Positions 62,301 to 64,000 of a stretch of DNA of 64,000 bases are shown here, in pieces. Made by a program: the position numbers and the translations under genes. Source of the DNA: Ancylobacter sp. WKF20 (lineage in GTDB: Bacteria; Pseudomonadota; Alphaproteobacteria; Rhizobiales; Xanthobacteraceae). A model generated the notes under the pieces. It was given only the letters and a program-made list of their open reading frames with translations, ran no database searches and had not been told where the DNA came from. The stretch is from NCBI RefSeq assembly GCF_029760895.1, contig NZ_CP121679.1:806001-870000 (forward strand), written 5' to 3'. Each line of letters begins with the position of its first letter. Within the stretch, counting starts at the first letter, position 1.

Positions 62301-64000
62301 ACGGCACCGTGCTTTCCGGCGCCGCTGTGAAGGTGAACACCGTGACCAGAACCTTCTCGGCGGTTGGGACCTTCCCGGTCGCCGGGGTCTACCAGATCAA
62401 GGCCGTCATCGCCGACACCAACGATACCAGCTCCAAGGGCGAGCGCAGCACCAGCGTGAACGTGGTGAACCCGCAGGCCTCGATCCGCAACGTGAAGGTC
62501 AATGGTGTGGATGGCACCGAGGGACGCGCCAGCGCGGCCGTGGTCAGCATCGACAAGGGTGAGGCGGTGACGGTGAGCTTCACGCTTACCGATCCAGGCA
62601 AGGAGGGCAGCTACACCGTCCAGATCGACTGGCGCGATGGCCGCGGCCCGGTGACGCTCGAGGCGACGACCTCGACCTACGACGCCGCAGAGAACCTTAC
62701 CGTCAACACCTACACGGCGACGCGCGTCTTCACACGCGGCGGCGGCAATGCGGCGGACCCGACTCTCTCCGGCATCGACATTCTCATGGGCGAAGGGAGC
62801 GCCACGCCGATCCTCGCCGGCAGCATCGCCATTGCGGTGTTGAACGCCGCGCCGATCGTCAGCACGCTCACCGTGACACCGCAGGACACGCGCGAGTCCG
62901 GCTCGGTGACGGCGACGCTGGTCTTCACCGACAGTGACGTGGACGACATCCATGGCGCCGTCTTTACCTGGGGCGATGGCAGCACCACGACGCTCGATGC
63001 AAGCGCGCGGGTGCTCGAAGTCGGCGGCGGCTATTCCTTCTCCGCTACCCATACCTATGCCGACAACGCGGCGGGCGTGGCCAACTATGTCGTCTCCGCC
63101 ACGGTGACGGATCAGGATTTCGGCACCGCCACCAGGACGGCACTGGCGCCGGTCGCCAATGAGGCGCCGTCCACCCTGGTCGTCGCTCTGGACGAGAGTC
63201 GGGTGGTCGAGGGTGACTATGTAACCCTGCGCGGCAGCTTCGTGGATGCCGGCCTCCTGGATACGCACAGTGTCACCATTGACTGGGGCTTCGGCACCGA
63301 CGCGGTACGCTACGAGACGGTCACCCTGAACGGGGGCGAGCGCAGCTTTGTGGTGCAGCACCGCTATGGCGAGGGTCTGCGCGTCGCCAGCGGCGCGGTG
63401 CCCCTCGCGATCGCCATCAAGGTTGAAGACAAGGATGGCGGCGCGGGCGAGGCGCGCCTGGCGCCGGAGGTGGCGAGCGAACCGCCGAGCCTGACCGGCC
63501 TCAAGCTCGACACGCCCACGCTGGTCGAGGGCGGTTTTATCCGGCTCACCGGTCTCATCGAGGACGCCGATGTCTCGGACACGCACAGCCTCGTGATCAC
63601 CTGGGGCGATGGGGCGGTGGAGACGGTGGCCATCAGCGCGGCCGACCGAGCCATAGACCTGAAACACCGCTATGCCCAGGACGCGAAGACTGCGCTCGGC
63701 TCCGATAGCTACGCGATCTCGGTGCGCGTCACCGACGCTGTCGGCAAGAACGCCACGCAGGATCTAGCGGTGGCGGTAACCAATGCCGCGCCGCAGCTTG
63801 GCTCGGTCAACCTCACCGGCATTGTCGCCGAGAACGGCACAGTCACGCTCACCGGCAAGGTGACCGATGCCGGCCGGCTTGATGTGCTCAGCCTCGTCCT
63901 CCTCTGGGGTGACGAAGCGGCGGGCGCGAGCCCGGTCACGGTCGACCTCGTGCCGGATGGCAGTTTCACCGCCTCGCATCGCTATCTCGACGATGCCCGC
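41357..64000 (+). CDS. giant LEPR-XLL multidomain surface/secreted protein (right end beyond window)
   Basis: One frame stays open from the left of this interval to the window edge, at least 7500 codons. The LEPR-XLL motif LEALEPRLLLSA lies at 41480-41515. I set the start at GTG 41357; TTG 41360 (behind GGGGGA) and ATG 41447 are alternatives. Order: a beta-rich head (to about 43450); four HGF-type modules (43480-44560); an acidic linker (44668-44940); a long run of GADVDV/GGSVAVG-type beta-solenoid repeats (44940-52500); haemagglutinin-like beta repeats; RTX-like Gly-Asp repeats (54010-55445); a Gly-rich tract (56515-57745); a WD/lactonase-like stretch with ISIFERDD (around 59360); a second RTX-like tract; and PKD-like WGDG units to the edge. 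It is probably a cell-surface adhesin or matrix protein. The divergent HlyD gene hints at type I-like export. Enzymatic domains are not recognised. Confidence 0.88.
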   Translation, partial: MLAGADGKARSQERARELYRWLRSTASRAVMAPRERRSALRLEALEPRLLLSASPLTIDLATVGVDVEPRSVLLRVVETADAQRTHKLQVVNTRNDQTVSELDLSTVLSVKLVGTAGNDTVTIGAGFPTTTQVLFSGTAGDDKLIFAAGNNEVIDELTVRRVAVSSGIIAADGFNSVLFDKVGTVEITSEVNHLTLWDDRAAANDLVLGDAGVAAEDGRLVFADAGAVAGQGIVFQSPRQSLSVSGSRTLFAGDDITIRTLDPDFAADLDVTTSRGYAPFADEPEEDAGLNAADSSFFGSLIGAVAPSVPDEQLFAYLTNAGSITLEGRVATGGGTVTLVADALTIAETGRIDTSVSGEESGAIELGARSLSIASGAELLAGAAGAGGEAGDVTIKVEARESLAKAVLGALVPFSFDRQAAAITIGKATLTGANVEISATSISGTLDDVDLGVALPALPTFLKDALAEKLASIPGRSVADSALSNLGAAVFFKGADATITLTDASIHAAGNVAIESGANISLRPDVAVEPGEDATSIGAQIAVGIGSAASKVGVELLGTTTLEAGDDVLIKAGAELEIEGKVEIAAKSTENAGGASAGNAKSLAVIIGMLDLDAHVTVASGASISSLGDVNFVAEGNLKMKAESASKTVGDAKGAVALSLAFSSADVETRIDGRVTARGSVQEGSPDDEAESPEAFDGDDTEVVDLDEDSFSIAEHGFVQGQKVYYKAEASPVLGTPVAGSAIGGLEDGGVYYVIKTDDDTFQLAEKPSIDLGTDGLDPESTHSFQIPQAASGSLNALSGATIRIDGHGFETGDRITYQAPAGETAIGGLTDGASYIVEVLDASTFQLKATSGGPAIAVAQGGALGRHLFQRAAEGTRAAHEAGLTLMRLNDVANTITLRNHGFSTDPAAPTTVHYALDGADDSEALAGLSTSATYAVRVIDADTFQLLDASTGAVIDLGAAPSGGTHMFAFLGGGVAINAASAVDDDTDLVTATAHGFVDGQQVVYRVDPTRTRSVEQTVQDGKGTLATETVTLADRAISGLRDNATYYVVVIDADHFRLVEEASDVEGAHAIDLTSLGSGDKHSLSPNDLTTGVGVHAVLNVELENAAETETGAEEEEEDDGEERGDVAGAGGDAQDYLDALLGGATADDALPDAETSGEDGDPAKAGGKAEVKDGTEDESAATKEAPKAGANGGLSIGGTVAFSFTNHKVSALVGTDPLARTVITSGADVDVKAAIEQKSILAAKSFTVKPEDGGSASDKAVALAVTVGVYGNDTKAVIGGSADVDAVDTVTVEATTQYPFLASLEDVIGESPSDFFDKQLEAFNEDPEDARETLMDGTLGFSQLVNNWSVALANTGAAGSIGVSGSITTLVYDDSAKAQILSGARINQRSDDLFGQPWSPSDEQSVAVNALVLHETVDIAGFGNWSLGEELSDTIRKEGLAEAAKGGSLVDFFNRSGGSGAGGSLGVAVYLSDSVARIEGDVRVAIGEEGALDVTATETLTRVALSQAGALTGDDASYAIAGSGIVTVVRSRVDAGIVATATAAPTITGGGAVTVEAVNDGYMFNLAGAFVWGGSNTTSVGVAFGVFNVDRDVTAFIGADSRGDIRSTPTAAIRIEASEVTVSAKATGTAVNIIAAGALSGPSGDGDAESAPELESDATQESDLTGDLKPSSSMAGGGGNSGGASQVASLDASKSAPSSRSGIGLAGAAMVWVGNDTVRSYVNATGAITASDMTVEAVNQADLFNLIGGATVAYGGQGGHAIGGAFSVTVNSSITESFVANRLSGPTPSNALLITLAGAATAGAVAGTRPGKLSVKATQAGEIDTFTVGIGVTTNASKRGFGGSVAATHITSKTTATLDGVNVERGEDGAATPATMSAADVAVEARNALDIFSIGGGVGIGVSGAGVGGSVALNMLVSSTKAEALGTTRRADLDLGTGNLAVSAANEQEIEAYAIGAGGGGGSGASVGFTLAANLITTDGDVFERDKGGQTAATLKNATVTAGSVAVEATDNAEITAVAGALGLSGNSSGIGAALGWNQISTRTTATIDSATLTTSRAGVTVSAQSNAKIASLAVGAALSGKTAVGASLSVNGVLNSVSAEITGLTFIEALGSGSTGGDVEVSAQDDSSIRSLTGSLALSGGTAVGAGIGVNYIVNDVTSRIAVAGTSSYDGQSEKAFVRTDGDIRVTAREAATVKTLTAGAAGGAQTALGGSVSVNVVDNDVLAAIDGASQVDAGNNVQVLAENGATIIAGAGQIALAGTTALGLSATVLVASTTTTARISSGATVNASARRSKTFTDLEGAARQGVGVEARSNLPLLIIAAAGSGGGSTALAGAASVTTVDDTVTATIGAADGTGGQVTSAGDVVVKARGDLELTGVAGSLTLGGSAAIGAGVDVGVLSRTVEASIAAKANVEAQRDVVVTADSSASNLGVSAAGSLGGSAAGALTAGVSVADFTTRAFIGDDATVHARGNVVVEADSDVVLTAVSANLTVGGSAAAGIPLAIGVLDVTTQAYVGARAKVSALGEGMAASVKDGTFGQVSDTSPENSDQSDLPLIVNFDDADVIGSAITVAGHGYKTGQEVTYLANGVALGGLTDGARYYVGRIDDDSFALYRSAAAAASGQAADRVSVTDADSSTLGRHSLVPTLSLRAPEIDNDSFDEDLDDSSHTGALTSTRKGLSVTAVSTNRFLGIGAGAALAGSAAGTIAGSVAVHDIATKAEIREGARINEGATPFNEAGVFVAAGRSYEALSIGGGLAGSGTVAGALAASGIILSGDTIAQIKGTQAATTLVNAGGDVTVRAQAEADLILVGAGVGVAGKVALAGSFTITDIHTNTKALIDGGVTVTAGADVDVTATDTTDIIQVAGSVGVAGLGGGAGAVDYISVEKTTKALIGDGATVTATNGRVTVGASSAENTTTVAASLGGGLIAGIGGAVIYIALDSDTTAAIGENASRAPVVDARDVSVAADNKADVTLIAGAGGVGMVGAGGSVAVGTLRNDTKASIGPSAQVTASGSVAVTAASDWTLDTTAMAGGAGLGAAAGGVVVFSIGGNLDDSYETDGKTGNALTGDSGSVSDSTSGMLSSLHGKLGTDVSGGPTEGATAADRQARQRLRAWAAPEVEAVGTAVDPAGTSASVRDGALVTVGANGGTGSLTVQATQDVDVTVRAGGAALGLAGMGVGVAVISLDADLAAYVGAGVSVTSSAASKVNVAVAVRRTTELDVLGFAGAGGGFALGGAVALIRDTSSVSAYIGVRPGDTGTGASLTRVGSVSVRAESTDVIAQTVAAATVGGVAVGVALLSTTQNVDVLAAIGDGTQIGENTDGARASSVTVDAVRHTTLKPRDAKVLGRDVPMGLALSAGGISAQAGALLINVGGSTTASVGEDAEVNTNGTLRVKADSVVTVQEAKVLGGQIGFLAAGLVLVNVSANPRTSVTVGRGAALRGGDVALHAEGRATVSAEGQSASFALDSGSGLSVTVTATPETTVTVEDDASIAGTNIAIGTDADVTLNVTADGRSLALRSAILAKAVAENAQVSQTRIGSATITAGTNLDIVSEASQTLDVTAYGGSGGIIAGSLARASVKNASTTTTSIDSDAELRAGRNLTLDSRTATEMAVDASTNSLGGVSGSSATATADNSSTTLTSVSATTLTAGEALNVLASVTKLRVTSDAESKTSAGVSDTNATSTIGGTGSSVDVTIEGAAKLSGRAVTLKAAQAGIYERARANADMFGLGGDTDSRADLLAKIGTNVTVGRNVEINAVTLDVLVDAQADAQFWSNAYRSSALVDFGDATWNRQVQYTRAIDFNGTVKLAGTGAPSIIIDESGRVAKSGVTADVTVTDDTVTVGDISAGQGGASRALFRITPSDWDGGASRATIGGGDAKFFAVTGFETLGITNKSNKTLRLGAINATSISASTASIVVEGGTAEGAFVTPTVKQPDTTPAGNVAIASNGSVQLTGAISTTGTVGITSNSLSGGIYGAGAASAIDAASISLAAEYGAVGNAEAAVVIKNGTVTANAYKSVRIDALDDLKVVSISKSYGEGIVTLSAGGGIYAADTGAGTTAAISSVNTLELNAGTLIGSTDAALIVTTHTLSAVAGGLINVVGTGSLTIGTVIARTGDITLATLERSSNGESISLTRTTLVQAKEGAVTLKAADNITMDQAAQIEAGGAAGITLRGDVPSLNGEKQLQTDANGTILTLDGQLKAAKVTIEGGADGDKISISRIESDTILAVNGLGGADTITFSAANPFLLAGKITVTGGDGSDSVLLDLSSASTSLALGLTTAGSATRVTGLGTSGWLDLAGAAAGDEFEIRTGKGEDRLTVSGVASEALLNLGDGDDAVSVDPTGVSGLLRVRGGAGTDSLFIDASNATSALVGVLENDGLRVTGLGVAAIDLGTYKNVAGSVETLGITLGKGADRFTVEAASASVTTTITSGTATADDGADTILVGDRKASGDFAAIASMLTLRGGADDAVSFSLKADAIANIAFTLGTDMSGRASATYKADGKTATLASFAGFGGTTSVELGAGDDTVMLTGPSGAVSIDTGGGNDTVTVSQIRQAVTAKLGAGKDVLVIGEAVASIVVDGGEGHEDAVRLDRSAATDTLSVDIHDEAGGVAFDGLLTGAFTSSGIEGIDVALGSGNDRVIVNTTAVAQGALKITVSAGGGNDEVRAISVGGDVFIDGEEGSDTLAVVIPPTIDTSITNRFAKLSKVVERFVADDSASGAARDWAYNGGILKQDGIVVLDADGADEFVLKAGTSSSDRLTVTSGSGGDVTGVINGDLVLMSADPSIVSQTDPRTDFDRLSAILGVISFDGTMGTRFYSEDGFNFTIAAANPAGNLALQDHGGRVLTSTAGTTVTMKTSATGGVFSLQGLTLRLAEGASGTVTITGTTLSGQTVAKSYTVDMAGTPLVFGDDFAALTQVSWKLDGTGSLYVDDVKARSLFERDSVVKSLSNTVSATVVQFGTSDASTLTIDTSGATPSISGSWSRPHSSLAIWAVDDVTGVATLTIHGNLKITDKTTVKVIGTRALALNVLGDVEIGANVIFQSNGGNASEGADGALDAAGTAGAGGGGGGATSAAGTGGTAGTAGDGGDGGRGGAGSRAERRTANVDPQYAPWGHYHGEWGFAGEDGTAAGASTSGTAGGAGGSGGHAMAGGSAGGSASTVAQGGAAGAAGAGGDGGGVLVDGALTGGRGGGYSDSDERKPEIIASKEAYKGKTSDALTGASIDGLAGAAGADGAAGKGGSNSGTGLALSAGGGGAAGGSGAGGGAGGSGGGGGGGAGGGGGGSERGPSGLGGKGGAGGSGGDGVAGGAGGAGGAGGAGGGGGGAFAIIAAGKIVALGGGTLEATGGQGSSGSAGSAGGTSSFGTNGSDGTAGGSGVNVDSTGATGAAGAAGGNGAAGGAGGDGAGGSGGAGGTVQLIASDIRINGIDVKVSGGAGGLGGGDAAAGASGSNGRAIVLDNTAYAGGPHDIIGSASVDTGHATGSGGVNAMFNGTVETANIVGLQHGAGTAGILLNASGNLLDGRGLDFDAGTIGIQAADPEALVAVMRFDTMAQLSALSGGAITLDQDYAGFDVIVVVNLTGTGTTSGITFNAPKLGINDEAGKALTLDGYLTETWDSAKQQWVTGLTQVDKLLPGQVWITLVRETDTGVTASVVAGGTTLSLAPQDSIIEDGGIAYITIAQEKSAGSSDLQGLDEAVRATTTTGAVFYGIDKSTNTLVVIATDGTVKQAFRQGVEGRTELGALGTITVSATELHVNATNAANETGVAMFTRAADGTLTFNKFEKGARNAESQTATTSSGLFTFTITAGIQSPGSSGATTTLTVDSASASLWSATASGTVTTVVRDGVIDTGIPTHTDGSSTRPTFASLTDMAITGAWVHINAVTSEGVGGQLRFFRDLSTGALSFDAFITSRLIPATSNGSSVGSIKSEIRYVARPSLNGFDVYRGGVLIQEVRQGVDNARGATDITDFAVVPGGKYVVALNATGAISIFERDDTTGKVNPRAIQIFRQGSGGATGLVGASSIILGDQVGNRLTVYVTSIGNPSQRGGIATFHVDLSDVVTPKDSVLRHQGVDDLIVETGGGADRISYIAAATGVASVTINTGSGADRVVLSDVGALTVVNLGTGDDTISLRSANAVSSITVKGEEGDDSFDVVTTGTGALARVSLDGGEGADSFIIGGVGASASFVAYGGGGNDRFTVYATGVGAIVTLYGNSGADRFDLVRVDASQISVYGDSGSQNVGSDGIDTVNVTGQGMSNGATVNLYGDGGADVLSFDPGSSTLLAYNSAGTQVGSLVFEDGQVAATGSGRVIYSSFGTSAPPPTGTTGRTLLPPSIAFGPVAATQEGSGIVLKVAVSDIGSAALVNGLISFDLDGDGQYGDKFAPVVNGQAMLTLSWLDLLAIGILGDGSFTFAALATNEDGLSAYASVRVTVNDTKPQVGVTVAASTVTFGAAATVRFSSTDISEEDVPTGWRIDWGDGTVKTYGAGVREASHVYETPGSFQVTVGVFDQDNPTTPTTATPVTMSVVMPAPSTTPGAGDTVVLADATMVAGGAVQLSVTAMGLPTSYVWSVNNVVVAGLSGAAPTLSWEQAKAAGIIANGIFANAISVDVIYGSGGSATSITRQADLTVTNAVPTFTAFSQLKAGTEGASTPDTQTVIGFTGATDAAPYDAARLRYDFDFNGDGTWDLTDQMTATVAIPAAYALRSGSFIVAGRVKDTSGAMALGYASVTIADIAPTVTITDTGAVKEGDPVTLNLTATDPGFIDPTQSVLVGDRITGWTIDWGDGATVSLDAGASKAATHSYGAQGTYTVKVTYFDSEGRTDTLQHRVSVSNAAPVLSAVNAPTTIAEGTPFRITGLMADAGLRDARSLAVNWGDGSSSDYDFAAGTASFDIAHVYTADSAGVPRIVILTLKDGDGGSDATALSVTVTNAAPVVTELAVSSATLDQMEAVLITGRYSDAGSGDRHSITIDLGNGTVLSGAAVKVNTVTRTFSAVGTFPVAGVYQIKAVIADTNDTSSKGERSTSVNVVNPQASIRNVKVNGVDGTEGRASAAVVSIDKGEAVTVSFTLTDPGKEGSYTVQIDWRDGRGPVTLEATTSTYDAAENLTVNTYTATRVFTRGGGNAADPTLSGIDILMGEGSATPILAGSIAIAVLNAAPIVSTLTVTPQDTRESGSVTATLVFTDSDVDDIHGAVFTWGDGSTTTLDASARVLEVGGGYSFSATHTYADNAAGVANYVVSATVTDQDFGTATRTALAPVANEAPSTLVVALDESRVVEGDYVTLRGSFVDAGLLDTHSVTIDWGFGTDAVRYETVTLNGGERSFVVQHRYGEGLRVASGAVPLAIAIKVEDKDGGAGEARLAPEVASEPPSLTGLKLDTPTLVEGGFIRLTGLIEDADVSDTHSLVITWGDGAVETVAISAADRAIDLKHRYAQDAKTALGSDSYAISVRVTDAVGKNATQDLAVAVTNAAPQLGSVNLTGIVAENGTVTLTGKVTDAGRLDVLSLVLLWGDEAAGASPVTVDLVPDGSFTASHRYLDDAR
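43480..44560 (+). repeat. HGF/GQxVxY/GLxDGxxYYV/DxDxFxL modules in the giant protein
   Basis: Four modules share the order HGFxxGQxVxY, IxGLxDGxxYYV and DxDTFQL: near 43498-43660, 43775-43900, 44055-44205 and 44335-44550. A fifth, isolated copy (HGYKTGQEVTYLANGVALGGL) lies at 49090-49205, inside the solenoid. The modules resemble small beta domains of other giant bacterial surface proteins. No enzymatic residue pattern is seen. Confidence 0.7.
54010..55445 (+). repeat. first RTX-like Gly-Asp repeat tract
   Basis: Many units of the form LGxGDDxVxV, GGGNDTVTVS, GGDGSDSVLL and GEEGSDTLAV occur. They approximate the Ca2+-binding GGxGxDxUx nonapeptide of RTX proteins but are spaced irregularly by 15 to 40 residues. 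Ca2+ binding is inferred, not shown. Confidence 0.65.
56515..57745 (+). repeat. low-complexity Gly/Ala-rich tract (about 400 residues)
   Basis: Runs of GGAGG, GAAGAAG and GGSGGGG with scattered Asp and Ser dominate, densest at 57110-57360. The nucleotide sequence is extremely GC-rich with many short GGCGGC repeats. The composition recalls PGRS-type or silk-like stretches. It separates the beta-rich middle from the C-terminal half and may be flexible or surface-exposed. Short interruptions (for example 56680-56760) are not Gly-rich. Confidence 0.85.
59610..60225 (+). repeat. second RTX-like Gly-Asp repeat tract
   Basis: Tighter units than the first tract: TGGGADRISYI, TGSGADRVVLSD, LGTGDDTISLRS, GEEGDDSFDVV, GGEGADSFIIGG, GGGGNDRFTVYA, GNSGADRFDLV and GDGGADVLSFD. 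About eight occur in 200 residues. The pattern fits Ca2+-binding RTX beta-rolls. It is followed directly by the PKD-like array. Confidence 0.7.
60340..64000 (+). repeat. PKD-like WGDG domain array
   Basis: At least nine units of roughly 100-110 residues are visible, each centred on a WGDG-type strand: IDWGDGTVKTY (60800), IDWGDGATV (61720), VNWGDGSSSDY (62000), IDLGNGTVL (62290), IDWRDGRGP (62625), FTWGDGSTTT (62968), IDWGFGTDAV (63280), ITWGDGAVET (63598) and LLWGDEAAGA (63900). Units are joined by NAAPxVxxL linkers and HxYxxxG strands (SHVYETPGSF, THSYGAQGTY). Such beta-sandwich arrays form stalks in surface adhesins. The array continues past the window. Confidence 0.82.

Noticed and set aside
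59795..63667. 1290-codon open frame antisense to the PKD-like array
   Set aside because: It is a shadow of the repetitive giant gene: no known domain and no ribosome binding site with a credible start.

Overview
The window reads as a GC-rich chromosomal segment of an alphaproteobacterium, most likely order Hyphomicrobiales (Rhizobiales), perhaps near Xanthobacteraceae. The order inference rests on gene order (ruvX, pyrB, pyrC-like, plsY, dprA, topA, rnr, DUF983) and on protein style. The family is only a guess.

Positions 1-18440 are mostly housekeeping. A leftward block carries topA, rnr, a DUF983 gene and the first codons of a further gene. A second leftward run is pyrB, a dihydroorotase-like gene, plsY and dprA. 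The dihydroorotase-like protein has lost the zinc-binding HxH motif, so it is probably a structural partner of PyrB rather than an enzyme. Around these lie a DHA2-type MFS exporter, an AEC permease with ruvX, a divergent MerR regulator/MFS exporter pair sharing one palindromic operator, a UPF0173 hydrolase, a winged-helix regulator and several small exported proteins.

Positions 18500-24140 hold the amidotransferase genes gatC and gatA, translationally coupled to a small chorismate mutase, followed by a secreted phytase/esterase-like protein, a small DUF6455 protein and gatB. Positions 24150-29950 are a catabolic unit: a LysR regulator facing a tripartite tricarboxylate transporter (TctC-TctB-TctA), an HpcH/HpaI aldolase and a tartronate-semialdehyde reductase. 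This fits uptake and breakdown of an aldarate-type sugar acid. Positions 30000-32900 carry a GNAT enzyme, two neighbouring exported proteins sharing one Cys-framed repeat, and a Nu-class-like glutathione transferase.

Positions 33159-40000 are a degraded genomic island at tRNA-Ser(GCU). A large serine recombinase reads antisense into the tRNA. Next come a small recombinase-linked ORF, the C-terminal stub of a MazF/PemK-type toxin, a complete IS3-family element, a second IS3-family element whose OrfA start is missing, two exported proteins of unknown function, a decayed transposase, and a second recombinase C-terminus in the opposite orientation.

From about 41360 to the right edge there is one uninterrupted reading frame of at least 7500 codons with no stop. 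It encodes a giant LEPR-XLL surface or secreted protein: a LEPR-XLL motif, HGF/GL/YYV modules, a very long beta-solenoid-like tract, two RTX-like tracts, a Gly-rich tract of about 400 residues and a PKD-like (WGDG) array still running at the edge. A divergent HlyD-type adaptor gene beside it suggests type I-like export. This protein is the most striking object in the window.
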